Shown here: piece by piece, positions 1 through 10,775 of the stretch | Position numbering within the stretch: the stretch's first letter is position 1 | How the letters are laid out: each line of letters starts with the position of its first letter | From: Marchantia polymorpha subsp. ruderalis | Taxonomy: Eukaryota; Streptophyta; Marchantiopsida; Marchantiales; Marchantiaceae | Length of the DNA stretch: 64,000 nt | Direction: 5' to 3' | NCBI GenBank assembly: GCA_037833965.1 | Contig: AP031358.1 | Coordinates: 10,548,001-10,612,000 of the forward strand | Program-made: the position numbers and the translations under genes | The notes under the pieces: generated by a model | What the model saw: the letters and a program-made list of their open reading frames with translations, nothing else | The model's database searches: none | Told to the model about the DNA's origin: nothing

Positions 1-430
1 TCTTGACATCTTCATTCTCTATTTCAGGTAAACCTGAAATTCTCACATTCTTCCTACGTGCAAGCTGGTTGGACTTTTCAATCTCTTGTTCTTGACAAAA
101 AGAGATTTGAGCAGCCTTTGTAGCTTCAGCGTAGGATTTGATCTTCAAATCTAAGCTTTCCACCACCTCATGCAATCTAGGACTATCCGCACTTGTCATC
201 TGAGAGCATACCTTCCCTTGGATGTCATCCACAGACTTAGATACATCCCACATCACACCCACACTATCCTTGAACACCTTCTCCACGTTCTTCTGTGATC
301 CCTTCAACTCTCGAATTTGATTATGTGCGAGAGTTAAAGCAGCCTGTTGCATCTTGAATTCATGTCGAAGTTCCTTCAATTCTTCGAAAATTGTTTGCAG
401 AAGTTGAAAAATATCGTCTTGAGAAGCCAT
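1..430 (-). CDS. LINE-A ORF1 protein, N-terminal part (cut by window edge)
   Basis: The first 143 codons of ORF1, starting at the ATG at 430 (MASQDDIFQLLQ). The frame is open to the window edge and almost identical to the complete 251-codon ORF1 at 10775-10020. Residues ~5-65 are a leucine-rich heptad region (predicted coiled coil, probable multimerisation). The RRM-like part begins at the conserved KNVRISGLPE near the edge. By analogy with L1 ORF1p the product would bind and package LINE RNA. The start is chosen because it is the first ATG after the 5' UTR monomers and is shared by every family A copy. Confidence 0.85.
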   Translation of the reverse strand, partial: MASQDDIFQLLQTIFEELKELRHEFKMQQAALTLAHNQIRELKGSQKNVEKVFKDSVGVMWDVSKSVDDIQGKVCSQMTSADSPRLHEVVESLDLKIKSYAEATKAAQISFCQEQEIEKSNQLARRKNVRISGLPEIENEDVK

Positions 431-1365
431 GTCGTATCAACTTCCGTATCAACCAAAACACTCTAAATTCTAGGTCAAAACACCAAAAAATATCGTAACT
501 TCTCACTCAAGCGTCCATGCACCTTCAAACTTGATGAGCTTCTGCCGAATATCAATCCCCAAGTCCTCAAAAATTTTCAGCCTCAGATCTTGCTTTGTCG
601 AAAAGATAAAAATGTCTGAACATTTTTGTGACCACCCGAACACTCGGGATAAAAAGTCGAAACTCAAAATGGTCTGTAACTTCTGACTCAAGCGTCCGTT
701 CACCTTCAAACTTTTTATGCTACTGCCAAATATTGATCTTCAAGTCCCCAAAAATTTTCAGACTCAGATCATGCTTCGTCAAAAAGATAAAAATGTCTGA
801 ACATTTTTGTGACCACGGAACACTCGAAACAAAAAGTCGAAACTCCAAATGGGCTGTAACTTCTGACTCAAGCGTCCGTTAACCTTCAAACTTTTTATGC
901 TTCTGCCGAATATTGATCTCCAAGTCCCCAAAAATTTTCAGCCTCAGATCATGCTTCGTCAAAAAGATAAAAATGTCTGAACATTTTTGTGACCACCCGA
1001 ACACTCGAAACAAAAAGTCGAAACTCCAAATGGGCTGTAACTTCTGAATCAAGCGTCCGTTCACCTTCAAACTTTTTATGCTACTGCCGAATATTGATCT
1101 CCAAGTCCCCAAAAATTTTCAGCCTCAGATCATGCTTCGTCAAAAAGATAAAAATCTCTGAACATTTTTGTGACCACCCTACCACTCGAAACAAAAAGTC
1201 GAAACTCCAAATGGGCTATAACTTCTGAATCAAGCGTCCGTTCACCTTCAAACTTTTTATGCTACTGCCGAATATTGATCTCCAAGTCCCCAAAAATTTT
1301 CAGCCTCAGATCATGCTTCGTCAAAAAGATAAAAATGTCTGAACATTTTTGTGACCACGTGAAAC
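431..1365 (-). repeat. LINE-A 5' UTR, five proximal 181-bp monomers
   Basis: Five tandem units of 180-181 bp. The landmark TAACTTCT recurs near 494, 674, 854, 1035 and 1216. The ORF1-proximal unit is the most diverged. The same five-unit block precedes ORF1 in A3 (10776-11690), and A6 keeps it apart from a truncated first unit. By analogy with mouse L1 monomers the units may act as promoters; that is inference. The short frames across them read on both strands and are not genes. Confidence 0.85.
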
Positions 1366-2947
1366 ACTCCCAATTGACACTCTTTGCTGAAGAAATTCGT
1401 GAACTTCGGTGTCGCAACTCCAAAATGCGTGAAATTTTGCAGGCTGGAGCGCTACCGAACTCCACGCCCCTGCAAATTTTCAATTTCCGTGGACACTCAG
1501 ACGCGAAGATACGATCTCTGCAAGAAACGATCTCGACCCCAACACTCGAAAACTCCAACTCGAAACTTGAGAAATCCGTGAACTTAGGCGTCCCAACTCC
1601 AAAATGCGTGAAATTTTGCAGGCTGGAGCGCACTACGGAACTCCACGCCCCTGCAAATTTTCAGCTTCCGTGGACACTCAGACGCGAAGATACGATCTCT
1701 GCAAGAAACGATCTCGACCCCAACACTCGAAAACTCCAACTCGAAACTTGAGAAATCCGTGAACTTCGGCGTCTCAACTCCAAAATGCGTGAAATTTTGC
1801 AGGCTGGAGCGCGCTACCGAACTCCTTGCCCCTGCAAATTTTCAGCTTCCGTGGACACTCAGACGCGAAGATACGATCTCTGCAAGGAACGATCTCGACC
1901 CCAACACTCGAAAACTCCAACTCGAAACTTGAGAAATCCGTGAACTTCGGCGTCCCAACTCCAAAATGCGTGAAATTTTGCAGGCTGGAGCGCGCTACCG
2001 AACTCCACGCCCCTGCAAATTTTCAGCTTCCGTGGACACTCAGACGCGAAGATACGATCTCTGCAAGGAACGATCTCGACCCCAACACTCGAAAACTCCA
2101 ACTCGAAACTTGAGAAATCCGTGAACTTCGGCGTCCCAACTCCAAAATGCGTGAAATTTTGCAGGCTGGAGCGCGCTACCGAACTCCACGCCCCTGCAAA
2201 TTTTCAGCTTCCGTGGACACTCAGACGCGAAGATACGATCTCTGCAAGAAACGATCTCGACCCCAACACTCGAAAACTCCAACTCGAAACTTGAGAAATC
2301 CGTGAACTTCGGCGTCCCAACTCCAAAATGCGTGAAATTTTGCAGGCTGGAGCGCGCTACCGAACTCCACGCCCCTGCAAATTTTCAGCTTCCGTGGACA
2401 CTCAGACGCGAAGATACGATCTCTGCAAGAAACGATCTCGACCCGAACACTCGAAAACTCCAACTCGAAACTTGAGAAATCCGTGAACTTCGGCGTCCCA
2501 ACTCCAAAATGCGTGAAATTTTGCAGGCTGGAGCGCGCTACCGAACTCCACGTCCCTGCAAATTTTCAGCTTCCGTGTACACTCAGACGCGAAGATACGA
2601 TCTCTGCAAGAAACGATCTCGACCCCAACACTCGAAAACTCCAACTCGAAACTTGAGAAATCCGTGAACTTCGGCGTCCCAACTCCAAAATGCGTGAAAT
2701 TTTGCAGGCTGGAGCGCGCTACCGAACTCCACGCCCCTGCAAATTTTCAGCTTCCGTGGACACTCAGACGCGAAGATACGATCTCTGCAAGAAACGATCT
2801 CGACCCCAACACTCGAAAACTCCAACTCGAAACTTGAGAAATCCGTGAACTTCGGCGTCTCAACTCCAAAATGCGTGAAATTTTGCAGGCTGGAGCGCGC
2901 TACCGAACTCCACGCCCCTGCAAATTTTCAGCTTCCGTGGACACTCA
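1366..2947 (-). repeat. LINE-A distal 5' UTR array, about nine 181-bp monomers
   Basis: Tandem 181-bp units, distinct from the proximal monomers. The landmark AACTCCAAAATGCGTG recurs every 181 bp from about 1416 to 2864. Units differ by only a few bases, so the array expanded recently. The join to the proximal monomers (around 1366) is the same as in A3 (around 11691), so the array belongs to the element and is not a chance neighbour. The 80-codon frames that repeat every 181 bp are by-products of a unit whose length is not a multiple of three. Confidence 0.9.
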
Positions 2948-2951
2948 CTCC

Positions 2952-3760
2952 GATGATATAGAAAGGTGGTTGGATGATTGTGAGAGTGAAGGAGTCAAAC
3001 TTGGAGACTTTGTGATCAAAGCTCTTTTGTATGCAGATGATATCATATTACTAGCACGTGATGCAATTAGTTTACAGAAACACCTTGATACTTTGGCTAG
3101 CTTTTGTACTCGAAATCAGATGGAGGTCAATCTGGAAAAATCAAAGATCATTCTTGTGGGCACTAGATCCAAGTTCTCTCTCTTTTACAAGGTACTAGAA
3201 TTGGAACAAGTGAAGAGTTACAAATATGTAGGCATTGATTTTTCTCAGAATTATAGTTGGGCACTTTGTGTACAAAAGAGAGTAGAAGCTGATTACAAAG
3301 CTCTATATTCATTGTTAAATCGATGTAGAAGAGCTCATCTAGTATCTTGGAGTCTTAGGAAATTTTTATTTAGGAGTTTAGTGTTGCCGGTGGTTCTATA
3401 TGGGACACAAGTGTGGGGTCCTGGCAGTAAGAAGTCAAGTTGGGAGCGTGTGGAGAGGGTGCAAAAGATCTTCTTACAAGAAGAGTTAGGTGTAAGGAAC
3501 CAAACTCCTTATGCTATTCTTCTTGCGGAAACCGGTTGTCTACCTCTTGAGGCTGAAGCTCTCTACTTGACCATCACTTATATTAGAAGGGTGAGATCTC
3601 TTGATGCTTCTCGACTTCCTCTTCATGCTTTGCGTGCCACACGTTCCAAGGGATGGTTTGCAGATGTGATGACTTGGTCTTTGAGGTGGAATGTGACGGA
3701 ATTGGATTGGGATCTGCAACCTATGGCCCTTCGCGAGCGTATGAAGGAGGAGTTTCTCAA
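2952..3760 (+). pseudogene. LINE-A ORF2 fragment (copy A2, first part)
   Basis: An open piece of ORF2 starting inside the reverse transcriptase at DDIERW, running through the YADD catalytic box and thumb region, and ending at EEFL, where the tail of minus-strand C1 interrupts it. The same element resumes at 19967 (from the codons after IIW), so C1 with all its cargo sits inside A2. About 3-5 nt of target are missing, and I see no target-site duplication. Upstream codons in the same frame (from 2871) come from the monomer array and are not part of the gene. It carries substitutions not seen in other A copies. Confidence 0.85.
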
Positions 3761-3872
3761 ATAAATGGTAAATGGTAAATAGATCAAGCCCGTGGGACCC
3801 AAAGGGTCAAAAGGCTAAAAAACACAATACAAACAATCCAACCCCAAACTAGGAGAGAACCAAAAGAACCCC

Positions 3873-6693
3873 CTAGCTAGTGCCCAAAGCACTAGAACGG
3901 TAACTAATAATATCTCTAATGTAACAACCTAAATCATAAGGCTCGAGTTGAAGCAGAGAAAAGAAATTCTCGACATCAACTTTATGCGCCACTCGAATCT
4001 CTACATACCTAGAACAAGTAAGAAATACATGCTCTTCATCCTCAACTTTTCTTCCATCACATAGCCTACAAATACGTTCACTCCTATCAATGTTCAACCA
4101 ACGCCCTTCTTCAATCCCAAGACTATGGGATCCAGTTCTATGTCTAGCAATAATATGACGTAAAGAAGTAGATATCTCTGCAAGTAAGTATCCTTGCTCA
4201 CAATAAACAAGCATAGGATTCACATGAAATTGATAAAACTGCATCTTGGTGCCTCGTCTGCTCCACATAATGCTGAGAAATTCCTCCTTAATACGCTCGC
4301 GTAGGGCAATAGGTTGCAAATTCCAATCGAGTTCCGTCACATTCCACCTCAAAGACCAAGTCACCACATCTGCAAACCAACCCTTGGGACGTGTGGCACG
4401 CAAAGCTTCAAGAGGAAGTCGAGAAGCATCAAGAGATCTCACTCTTTTGACGTAAGTGATAGTCAAAAAGAGAGCTTCAGCCTCAAGAGGTAGACAACCT
4501 GTTTCCGCAAGAAGAATTGCATAAGAAGTTTGGGTCCTCACACCCAATTCTTCTTGTAAGAAGATCTTTTGCACCCTCTCCAAACGCTGCCAACCTGTCT
4601 TCTTACAACCAGGACCCCACACTTGTGTTCCATATAAGATAACGGGAAACACTAAGCTCCTGAATAAGAATTTCCTAAGACTCCAAGACACTAGATGAGC
4701 TCCTCTACATCTATTTAGCAATGAATATAGAGCTTTGAAACCAGCTTCTACCCTCTTTTGCACACAAAGTGCCCAACTATAATCAGATGAGAAATCAATG
4801 CCCAAATATTTGTAACTTTTCACTTGTTCCAACTCTAATCCTTTGTAACAGAAAGAGAGCTTGGATCTAGTGCCCACAAGAATGACTTTGGACTTCTCCA
4901 AATTGACTTCCATCTGATTTTGAGTACAAAAGCTAGCCAAAGTGTCGAGGTGTTTCTGTAAACTAGTGGCATCACGTGCTAGTAATATGACATCATCTGC
5001 ATACAAAAGAGCTTTGATGACAAAGCCTCCAAGTTTAACACCTTCGCTATCACAATCCTCCAACCACCTTTCTATATCATCTATGAAAACTCCAAAGAGA
5101 GTGGGAGAGAGAGGACAACCTTGAATGACTCCAATGGTGCTGATAATCTCTTCGGTCTGAGAAGTGTTGATCTTGGCCCGAACTGAGTGGTATAATGCAG
5201 CCACCGCTGCCAAGAGATCTGATGGTACTCCAATGGTTTGCAATCTTTGCCATAAAAGCTCACGAGGTACTGTGTCAAAAGCTTTCTTGAAATCAATGAA
5301 GGCACAAAACAAAGCTTTTCCATTACCCTTGGATTTCTCCCATAGAACACGTAAAACCAAGATATGGTCTATAGTGTTGAATGTAGGACGAAAACCAGCT
5401 TGGAACTGTGCTCTTTTCTGACAAGATTCAGCCCATGTGCTCAACTTTGACTCCACCAATTTGCCAAATAACTTGGCAAAAATACTACCCACCATGATAG
5501 TGCGATAGTTTGTCACCAAGGCCTTGCTCCCAGATTTGTGAATAGGAACAATCTTCCGTAGAGACCAAGATGAAGGAAAGCCATGAATAGCAGCATCCTC
5601 TAACACTTTTGTGAGTATAGGCCCAATAGCATCTCCTCCCCACTTGAGAAGTTCAATGGAAAGCCCATCCAAATCCTCACATTTACCATTTGCCAATTGT
5701 CTGAGTTGAGTCATCACTTCAACTTCTGAAAATAAGCCTGGATTTCCTTCACAATGTGGCATAGATGCAACATTGGGAAAGAAATAAAGCTTTTCAGCAA
5801 AAGAAATCAAAGACTTGGCATCAAGAGTAGGTTTAGAAGATCGTACTGCCAACCGCCTCCAAAAGGATTTGGGATTCTCCAAGAGCTCCTTTGTCAAGCA
5901 CTCTTGCTTCTGCCTCAAAAATGCTCGTTTCTTGGACTTCACCAAGTCTTTGTAAAGTCTTGTCATAATCAACCGATTGTGGAGATTCAAGGATTTATCA
6001 AGTGATCTCGCCCTCGCTTGCTTGCAATCAAAGTCAAACCATCCATTGCAAGGAAGACCTCTAGCTCTCCTGGTCTTATGTCTCAAAAAGAACTTGGAAG
6101 CAGAGTTTTGAAGCAACTCAGTTAGTTGCAAACTAGATGTATGTGGATCAAGGCTCCAAGTAGTACAAGTCAAGAGGTCTTGGAAATGTTCACTATAAAG
6201 TTGCTTCTTACTAGCATCTAAACAAAACTTGGGGGAAGTAGAAACAAAGTGACATGTAGTGAGAGGGATTGACGTTGACAACAAAAGAGTAAATAAAAGA
6301 GGTGTATGATCTGATTCTGGTTGAGGCTCTAGAATATCAAACGTTGAGATAAATGAACTATTAGTGGCAGAGGACAAAAGATAATCTATAGTGCTAACAC
6401 CAGTAGAGGAAAAACATGTATTGGAGTGAGAGTTGGGAAAGAAAGAAACACCATTGAGAACTTTCAGATTACAAGTGGCTCCAAAAGTCAAGAAATGCTC
6501 AGTCAAATCATTTGTGAAAGTATCACAAGAGACTCTAGACCACAAACTATCTCTACTTTCTTCAAAAGAGTGGGAAGACAAGGAACTATCAAATTGTGTA
6601 AATTGAGTGGAACGTATGCGGGCATTGAAGTCTCCAACAAGAAAAACTTCACCTTTGTCTTGATATTTGAGAACATCTCCAATGAGCCGATGG
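3873..6693 (-). pseudogene. LINE-C ORF2, main piece (copy C1)
   Basis: Open from the A3 insertion point in the endonuclease domain to the normal TAG stop. Reading down the minus strand it has the endonuclease STIDY and SDH motifs, the RT boxes FIDFKKAFD, QGCPLSP and YADD, and the C-terminal CRLC...H...C zinc motif. No stop or frameshift appears in this piece. The first ~125 codons of the protein lie at 11976-12001 and 18954-19327, and a nonsense change near 19055 breaks them. The copy is therefore dead for two reasons: nested insertions and a premature stop. Confidence 0.85.
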
Positions 6694-6809
6694 TAATGGT
6701 AATGGTAAATGGTAAATAGATCAAGCCCGTGGGACCCAAAGGGTCAAAAGGCTAAAAAACACAATACAAACAATCCAACTCCAAACTAGGAGAGAACCAA
6801 AAGAACCCC

Positions 6810-9800
6810 CTAGCTAGTGCTCAAAGCACTAGAACGGTAACTAATAATATCTCTAATGTAACAACCTAAATCATAAGGCTCGAGTTGAAGCAGAGAAAAG
6901 AAATTCTCGACATCAACTTTATGCGCCACTCGAATCTCTATATATCTAGTACAAGTAATAAACACATGCTCTTCATCCTCAACATTTCTCCCATCACATA
7001 GCCTACAAATCCGTTCACTCCTATCAATATTCAACCAACGTCCTTCCTCAATTCCAAGCCTATGAGATCCTGTTCTATGCCTGGCAATAATATGACGTAA
7101 AGATGTAGCAATCTCTGCAACAAGGCACCCTTGCTCACAATAAATAAGCATAGGATTCACATGAAGTTGATAAAACTGCATTTTAGTGCCTCCTCTCCTC
7201 CAAATGATGTTGAGAAACTCCTCCTTAATACGCTCGCGAAGGGCCATAGGTTGCAGATCCCAATCCAATTCCGTCACATTCCACCTTAAAGACCAAGTTA
7301 TCACATCTGCAAACCATCCCTTGGAACGTGTGGCACGCAAAGCATGAAGAGGAAGTCGAGAAGCATCAAGAGATCTCACCCTTCTAATATAAGTGATGGT
7401 CAAGTAGAGAGCTTCAGCCTCAAGAGGTAGACAACCGGTTTCCGCAAGAAGAATAGCATAAGGAGTTTGGTTCCTTACACCTAACTCTTCTTGTAAGAAG
7501 ATCTTTTGCACCCTCTCCACACGCTCCCAACTTGTCTTCTTACTGCCAGGACCCCACACTTGTGTCCCATATAGAACCACCGGCAACACTAAACTCCTAA
7601 ATAAAAATTTCCTAAGACTCCAAGATACTAGATGAGCTCTTCTACATCGATTTAACAATGAATATAGAGCTTTGTAACCAGCTTCTACTCTCTTTTGTAC
7701 ACAAAGTGCCCAACTATAATTCTGAGAAAAATCAATGCCTAAATATTTGTAACTCTTCACTTGTTCCAATTCTAGTCCCTTGTAAAAGAGAGAGAACTTG
7801 GATCTAGTGCCCACAAGAATGATCTTTGATTTTTCCAGATTGACCTCCATCTGATTTCGAGTACAAAAGCTAGCCAAAGTATCAAGGTGTTTCTGTAAAC
7901 TAATTGCATCACGTGCTAGTAATATGATATCATCTGCATACAAAAGAGCTTTGATCACAAAGTCTCCAAGTTTGACTCCTTCACTCTCACAATCATCCAA
8001 CCACCTTTCTATATCATCTATGAATATTCCGAATAGAGTAGGAGAGAGAGGACAACCTTGAATAACTCCAATGGTGCTCGAGATCTCTTGAGGCTGAGAG
8101 GCATCAATCTTAGCTCGAACTGAAGTGTATAAAGTGGCCACAGCTCCGAGTAGATTAGCCGGTACTCCAATGTCTTGTAGTCTTTCCCATAAAAGCTTTC
8201 GAGGAACAGTATCAAAAGCTTTCTTCAAATCGATGAAGGCACAAAATAAAGCTTTCCCATTGCCCTTGGATTTCTCCCATAAAACACGTAAGGCCAAAAT
8301 ATGGTCAATAGTGTTGTATGTAGGACGAAAACCGGCTTGGGCCTTTGCTCTCTTCTGAAAATCCTCTGTCCATGTGCTCAACTTCGATTCTACCAACTTC
8401 CCAAACAACTTGGCAAAAACACTACCAACCATGATGGTGCGATAGTTTGTCACCACGTCCTTCCTTCCTGATTTATGAATAGGAACAATCTTCCGCATGG
8501 ACCAAGTTGATGGAAAACCATGAACCATAGCATCTTCCAAAAGCTTAGTGAGAACCGGTCCAATACAATCTCCTCCCCACTTGATAAGTTCAATGGACAA
8601 GCCATCTAAATCCTCACATTTGCCATTTGCTAATTTTCGGAGAATAGTCATCACCTCTCCTTCCGAAAATAATCCAGGTGTTGCTTCGCAATATGGCATA
8701 GATGTGGCTTCTGGAAAGAAATAGAGCTTTTCAGCAAAAGCTACCAAAGACTCGGAATCAAGAGAAGGTTTTGACGATGGTGTAGCTAATCGTCTCCAAA
8801 AGGACTTGGGATCCTTCATCAGGTCCTTTGTCAAGGATTCTTGCTTTCGTCTTAAGAAAGCTCGTTTCTTAGACTTCACCAAGTCTTTGTATATCCTTGT
8901 CAAAAGAAGCCGACTTTGAATATCCAAAGACCTATCAACAGACCTTGCCCTTGCTAGCTTGCATTCGGAGTCAAACCATCCATTGCAAGGTAGCCCCTTA
9001 GCAATCCTAGTACTATGCCTCAAAAAGAACTTCGATGCAGAAGTTTTGAGCAATTCTATGAGCTGTAAACTAGCGGTATGCGAATCTGGACTCCATATGG
9101 TGTGAGTCAAAAGATCTTGTAGATGTTCTTCATAAAGGTCTCTTTTACAAGGATCTAAGCGAAACTTGGGAGAAGCTAAAAGAGATTGGCAAGGTGAAGT
9201 AGAGATTGATTTTGACATTGAAAGTGTGAACAAAAGAGGTGCATGATCTGATTCAGGTTGAGGATCCAAAACATCAAAATTGGAGATCAGAGAGGTACTA
9301 ACCAAGGAAGACAAGAGAAAATCTATTGTGCTAGCACCGGTAGGGGAAAAACAAATCTTGGACTGAGAGTTGGGAAAGCGAGAGGTTCCATTGAGAACCT
9401 TCAAGTTACAAGTGGCTCCAAATGTCAAAAAGTGCTCTGTCAAAGAGTTTGTGGAAGGATCAAAAGAGGTTCTAGACCACAAACTATCGTAAATTTCTTC
9501 AAACATAGAAGAAGCCAAGGTAAATTGAGCACAACGTATACGAGCATTGAAATCTCCAGCTAGGAAGACATCCCCTTTACTTTGGAATCTAAGAACATCT
9601 TCAATAAGCCGATGGAATGGTTCACTTCGGTTGCAAAAGCGTGTTGAGTAGATACCCATGGACAATGGTGCAAAATAACAAATTGCCAAATAGCAATAAG
9701 ATCCTCCAACCACCCCGAGACGTAGCCAATGATACTGTCCACCAACATCTTGAGCTTCTAGATGTATGAGAGGTAGAAGATGAGACCTGATGAAAGTAGC

Positions 9801-10019
9801 AATACCTCCTTGACCCCTTCCCGCATGTTGTCTTCTCTGGTTCCATGTCGACCCCACCAAGGTAAACCCTTCCAACTCAGAAATAGTATTGCTTTCATGT
9901 TCCCAAGTCTCCACAATGTTGATGACGTCAGCCATCTTCCAAATCGGAGCAGCACTCACATACTTTGTTGTTGAAAATCCTCGGATATTCCACACCAACA
10001 CCCTTATCTTCTCGAATTG
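6810..10019 (-). CDS. LINE-A ORF2: endonuclease, reverse transcriptase, zinc motif
   Basis: Reads open from the codon after the ORF1 stop (10019) to the TAG at 6810. It nicks target DNA and reverse transcribes LINE RNA at the nick (target-primed reverse transcription). In order: APE endonuclease (VWNIRG, VETWEHE, GGIATFIR, GDFNAR, STIDF, SDH), RT (FIDLKKAFD, QGCPLSP, YADDIILLARD), and C-terminal C-x2-C-x9-H-x4-C. The codon that is ATG in families B and C before WNIRG is GTG here. The next in-frame ATG (KMADV) lies past the catalytic Asn, so normal initiation would lose it; this argues for readthrough from ORF1. Compared with A6 it lacks five codons after the endonuclease GDFNAR motif (QFSDP), and it has GTS changed to STS at the end. 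Confidence 0.9.
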   Translation of the reverse strand, partial: QFEKIRVLVWNIRGFSTTKYVSAAPIWKMADVINIVETWEHESNTISELEGFTLVGSTWNQRRQHAGRGQGGIATFIRSHLLPLIHLEAQDVGGQYHWLRLGVVGGSYCYLAICYFAPLSMGIYSTRFCNRSEPFHRLIEDVLRFQSKGDVFLAGDFNARIRCAQFTLASSMFEEIYDSLWSRTSFDPSTNSLTEHFLTFGATCNLKVLNGTSRFPNSQSKICFSPTGASTIDFLLSSLVSTSLISNFDVLDPQPESDHAPLLFTLSMSKSISTSPCQSLLASPKFRLDPCKRDLYEEHLQDLLTHTIWSPDSHTASLQLIELLKTSASKFFLRHSTRIAKGLPCNGWFDSECKLARARSVDRSLDIQSRLLLTRIYKDLVKSKKRAFLRRKQESLTKDLMKDPKSFWRRLATPSSKPSLDSESLVAFAEKLYFFPEATSMPYCEATPGLFSEGEVMTILRKLANGKCEDLDGLSIELIKWGGDCIGPVLTKLLEDAMVHGFPSTWSMRKIVPIHKSGRKDVVTNYRTIMVGSVFAKLFGKLVESKLSTWTEDFQKRAKAQAGFRPTYNTIDHILALRVLWEKSKGNGKALFCAFIDLKKAFDTVPRKLLWERLQDIGVPANLLGAVATLYTSVRAKIDASQPQEISSTIGVIQGCPLSPTLFGIFIDDIERWLDDCESEGVKLGDFVIKALLYADDIILLARDAISLQKHLDTLASFCTRNQMEVNLEKSKIILVGTRSKFSLFYKGLELEQVKSYKYLGIDFSQNYSWALCVQKRVEAGYKALYSLLNRCRRAHLVSWSLRKFLFRSLVLPVVLYGTQVWGPGSKKTSWERVERVQKIFLQEELGVRNQTPYAILLAETGCLPLEAEALYLTITYIRRVRSLDASRLPLHALRATRSKGWFADVITWSLRWNVTELDWDLQPMALRERIKEEFLNIIWRRGGTKMQFYQLHVNPMLIYCEQGCLVAEIATSLRHIIARHRTGSHRLGIEEGRWLNIDRSERICRLCDGRNVEDEEHVFITCTRYIEIRVAHKVDVENFFSLLQLEPYDLGCYIRDIISYRSSALSTS

Positions 10020-10022
10020 CTA
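10002..10022 (-). promoter_or_regulatory. In-frame UAG junction between ORF1 and ORF2 (family A)
   Basis: On the minus strand the ORF1 stop TAG is followed by CAA TTC and stays open in the same frame into ORF2. The A6 copy has TAG CAA TCC at 32621-32629. No ATG occurs between the stop and WNIRG. This resembles the tobamovirus-type leaky stop context (UAG CAR YYA), differing at the last base. Readthrough is inferred, not shown. Confidence 0.6.
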
Positions 10023-10775
10023 TGTTGACGACACCCTCCTCCTCTGAGTAATGATTGCTCTCCCATCGTGTAAATAAGCAACAAAACCCGATTCTTGAGC
10101 CTCTTTTACCTTCGCAAGCTCCTTTCTCCTAACTTCCACTTGTAGAGGAGTCAGATCAGGATCCAACCATATTCTACGTCCCTTTAACATAGCCTTATTA
10201 GCCAAGGCAACATCACGTTGAGTTTGATTGACAAACTTCACTATAATACCACGAGGTTGAGCTCCCTTGTTTCCAATACGAAAAGCTTGAGCCAATTCCG
10301 CATTGGACACCTGAAGTGTTTCATCCAAAAACTTGGTGACAATACTCTTGACATCTTCATTCTCTATTTCAGGTAAACCTGAAATTCTCACATTCTTCCT
10401 ACGTGCAAGCTGGTTGGACTTTTCAATCTCTTGTTCTTGACAAAAAGAGATTTGAGCAGCCTTTGTAGCTTCAGCGTAGGATTTGATCTTCAAATCTAAG
10501 CTTTCGACCACCTCATGCAATCTAGGACTATCCGCACTTGTCATCTGAGAGCATACCTTCCCTTGGATGTCATCCACAGATTTAGATACATCCCACATCA
10601 CACCCACACTATCCTTGAACACCTTCTCCACGTTCTTCTGTGATCCCTTCAACTCTCGAATTTGATTATGTGCGAGAGTTAAAGCAGCCTGTTGCATCTT
10701 GAATTCATGTTGAAGTTCCTTCAATTCTTCGAAAATTGTTTGCAGAAGTTGAAAAATATCGTCTTGAGAAGCCAT
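10020..10775 (-). CDS. LINE-A ORF1 RNA-binding protein
   Basis: 251 codons, ATG at 10775, TAG at 10022-10020. Residues ~5-65 form a leucine-rich heptad stretch (coiled coil). Then comes a spacer, then RRKNVRISGLPE, which opens an RRM-like domain, and a basic C-terminal part (LKGRRIWLDPDLTPLQVEVRRKEL). The order coiled coil, RRM, CTD is that of L1 ORF1p (Transposase_22 type). I see no CCHC zinc knuckle, which many angiosperm L1 ORF1 proteins carry. The probable role is forming the RNP on LINE RNA. It ends in SST followed by TAG CAA, the conserved junction to ORF2. Confidence 0.9.
   Translation of the reverse strand: MASQDDIFQLLQTIFEELKELQHEFKMQQAALTLAHNQIRELKGSQKNVEKVFKDSVGVMWDVSKSVDDIQGKVCSQMTSADSPRLHEVVESLDLKIKSYAEATKAAQISFCQEQEIEKSNQLARRKNVRISGLPEIENEDVKSIVTKFLDETLQVSNAELAQAFRIGNKGAQPRGIIVKFVNQTQRDVALANKAMLKGRRIWLDPDLTPLQVEVRRKELAKVKEAQESGFVAYLHDGRAIITQRRRVSST

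Larger units (their letters stand above)
1..2947 (-). mobile_element. LINE-A copy A1, 5' half
   Basis: Minus-strand family A element running off the left edge. In sense order it has distal 181-bp monomers (2947 to 1366), a short linker, five proximal 181-bp monomers (1365 to 431) and the start of ORF1 (430 to 1). It abuts the 5' end of the plus-strand fragment A2 head to head, with about 4 nt of unexplained sequence between them. A1 may have inserted into A2, whose upstream part would then lie outside the window; this is inference. Confidence 0.85.

Noticed and set aside
1366-2947. CRISPR-like array or tandem gene family (80-codon frames every 181 bp)
   Set aside because: There are no spacers: whole 181-bp units are tandem. 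The frames exist on both strands because the unit lacks stops by chance, and the array joins LINE-A proximal monomers at the same point in two copies. It is a 5' UTR monomer array.
3761-3780. Microsatellite or interstitial telomere-like repeat
   Set aside because: Heptamer tracts always sit at the 3' end of a LINE, after GATCTAT, in the right orientation. They are element tails.
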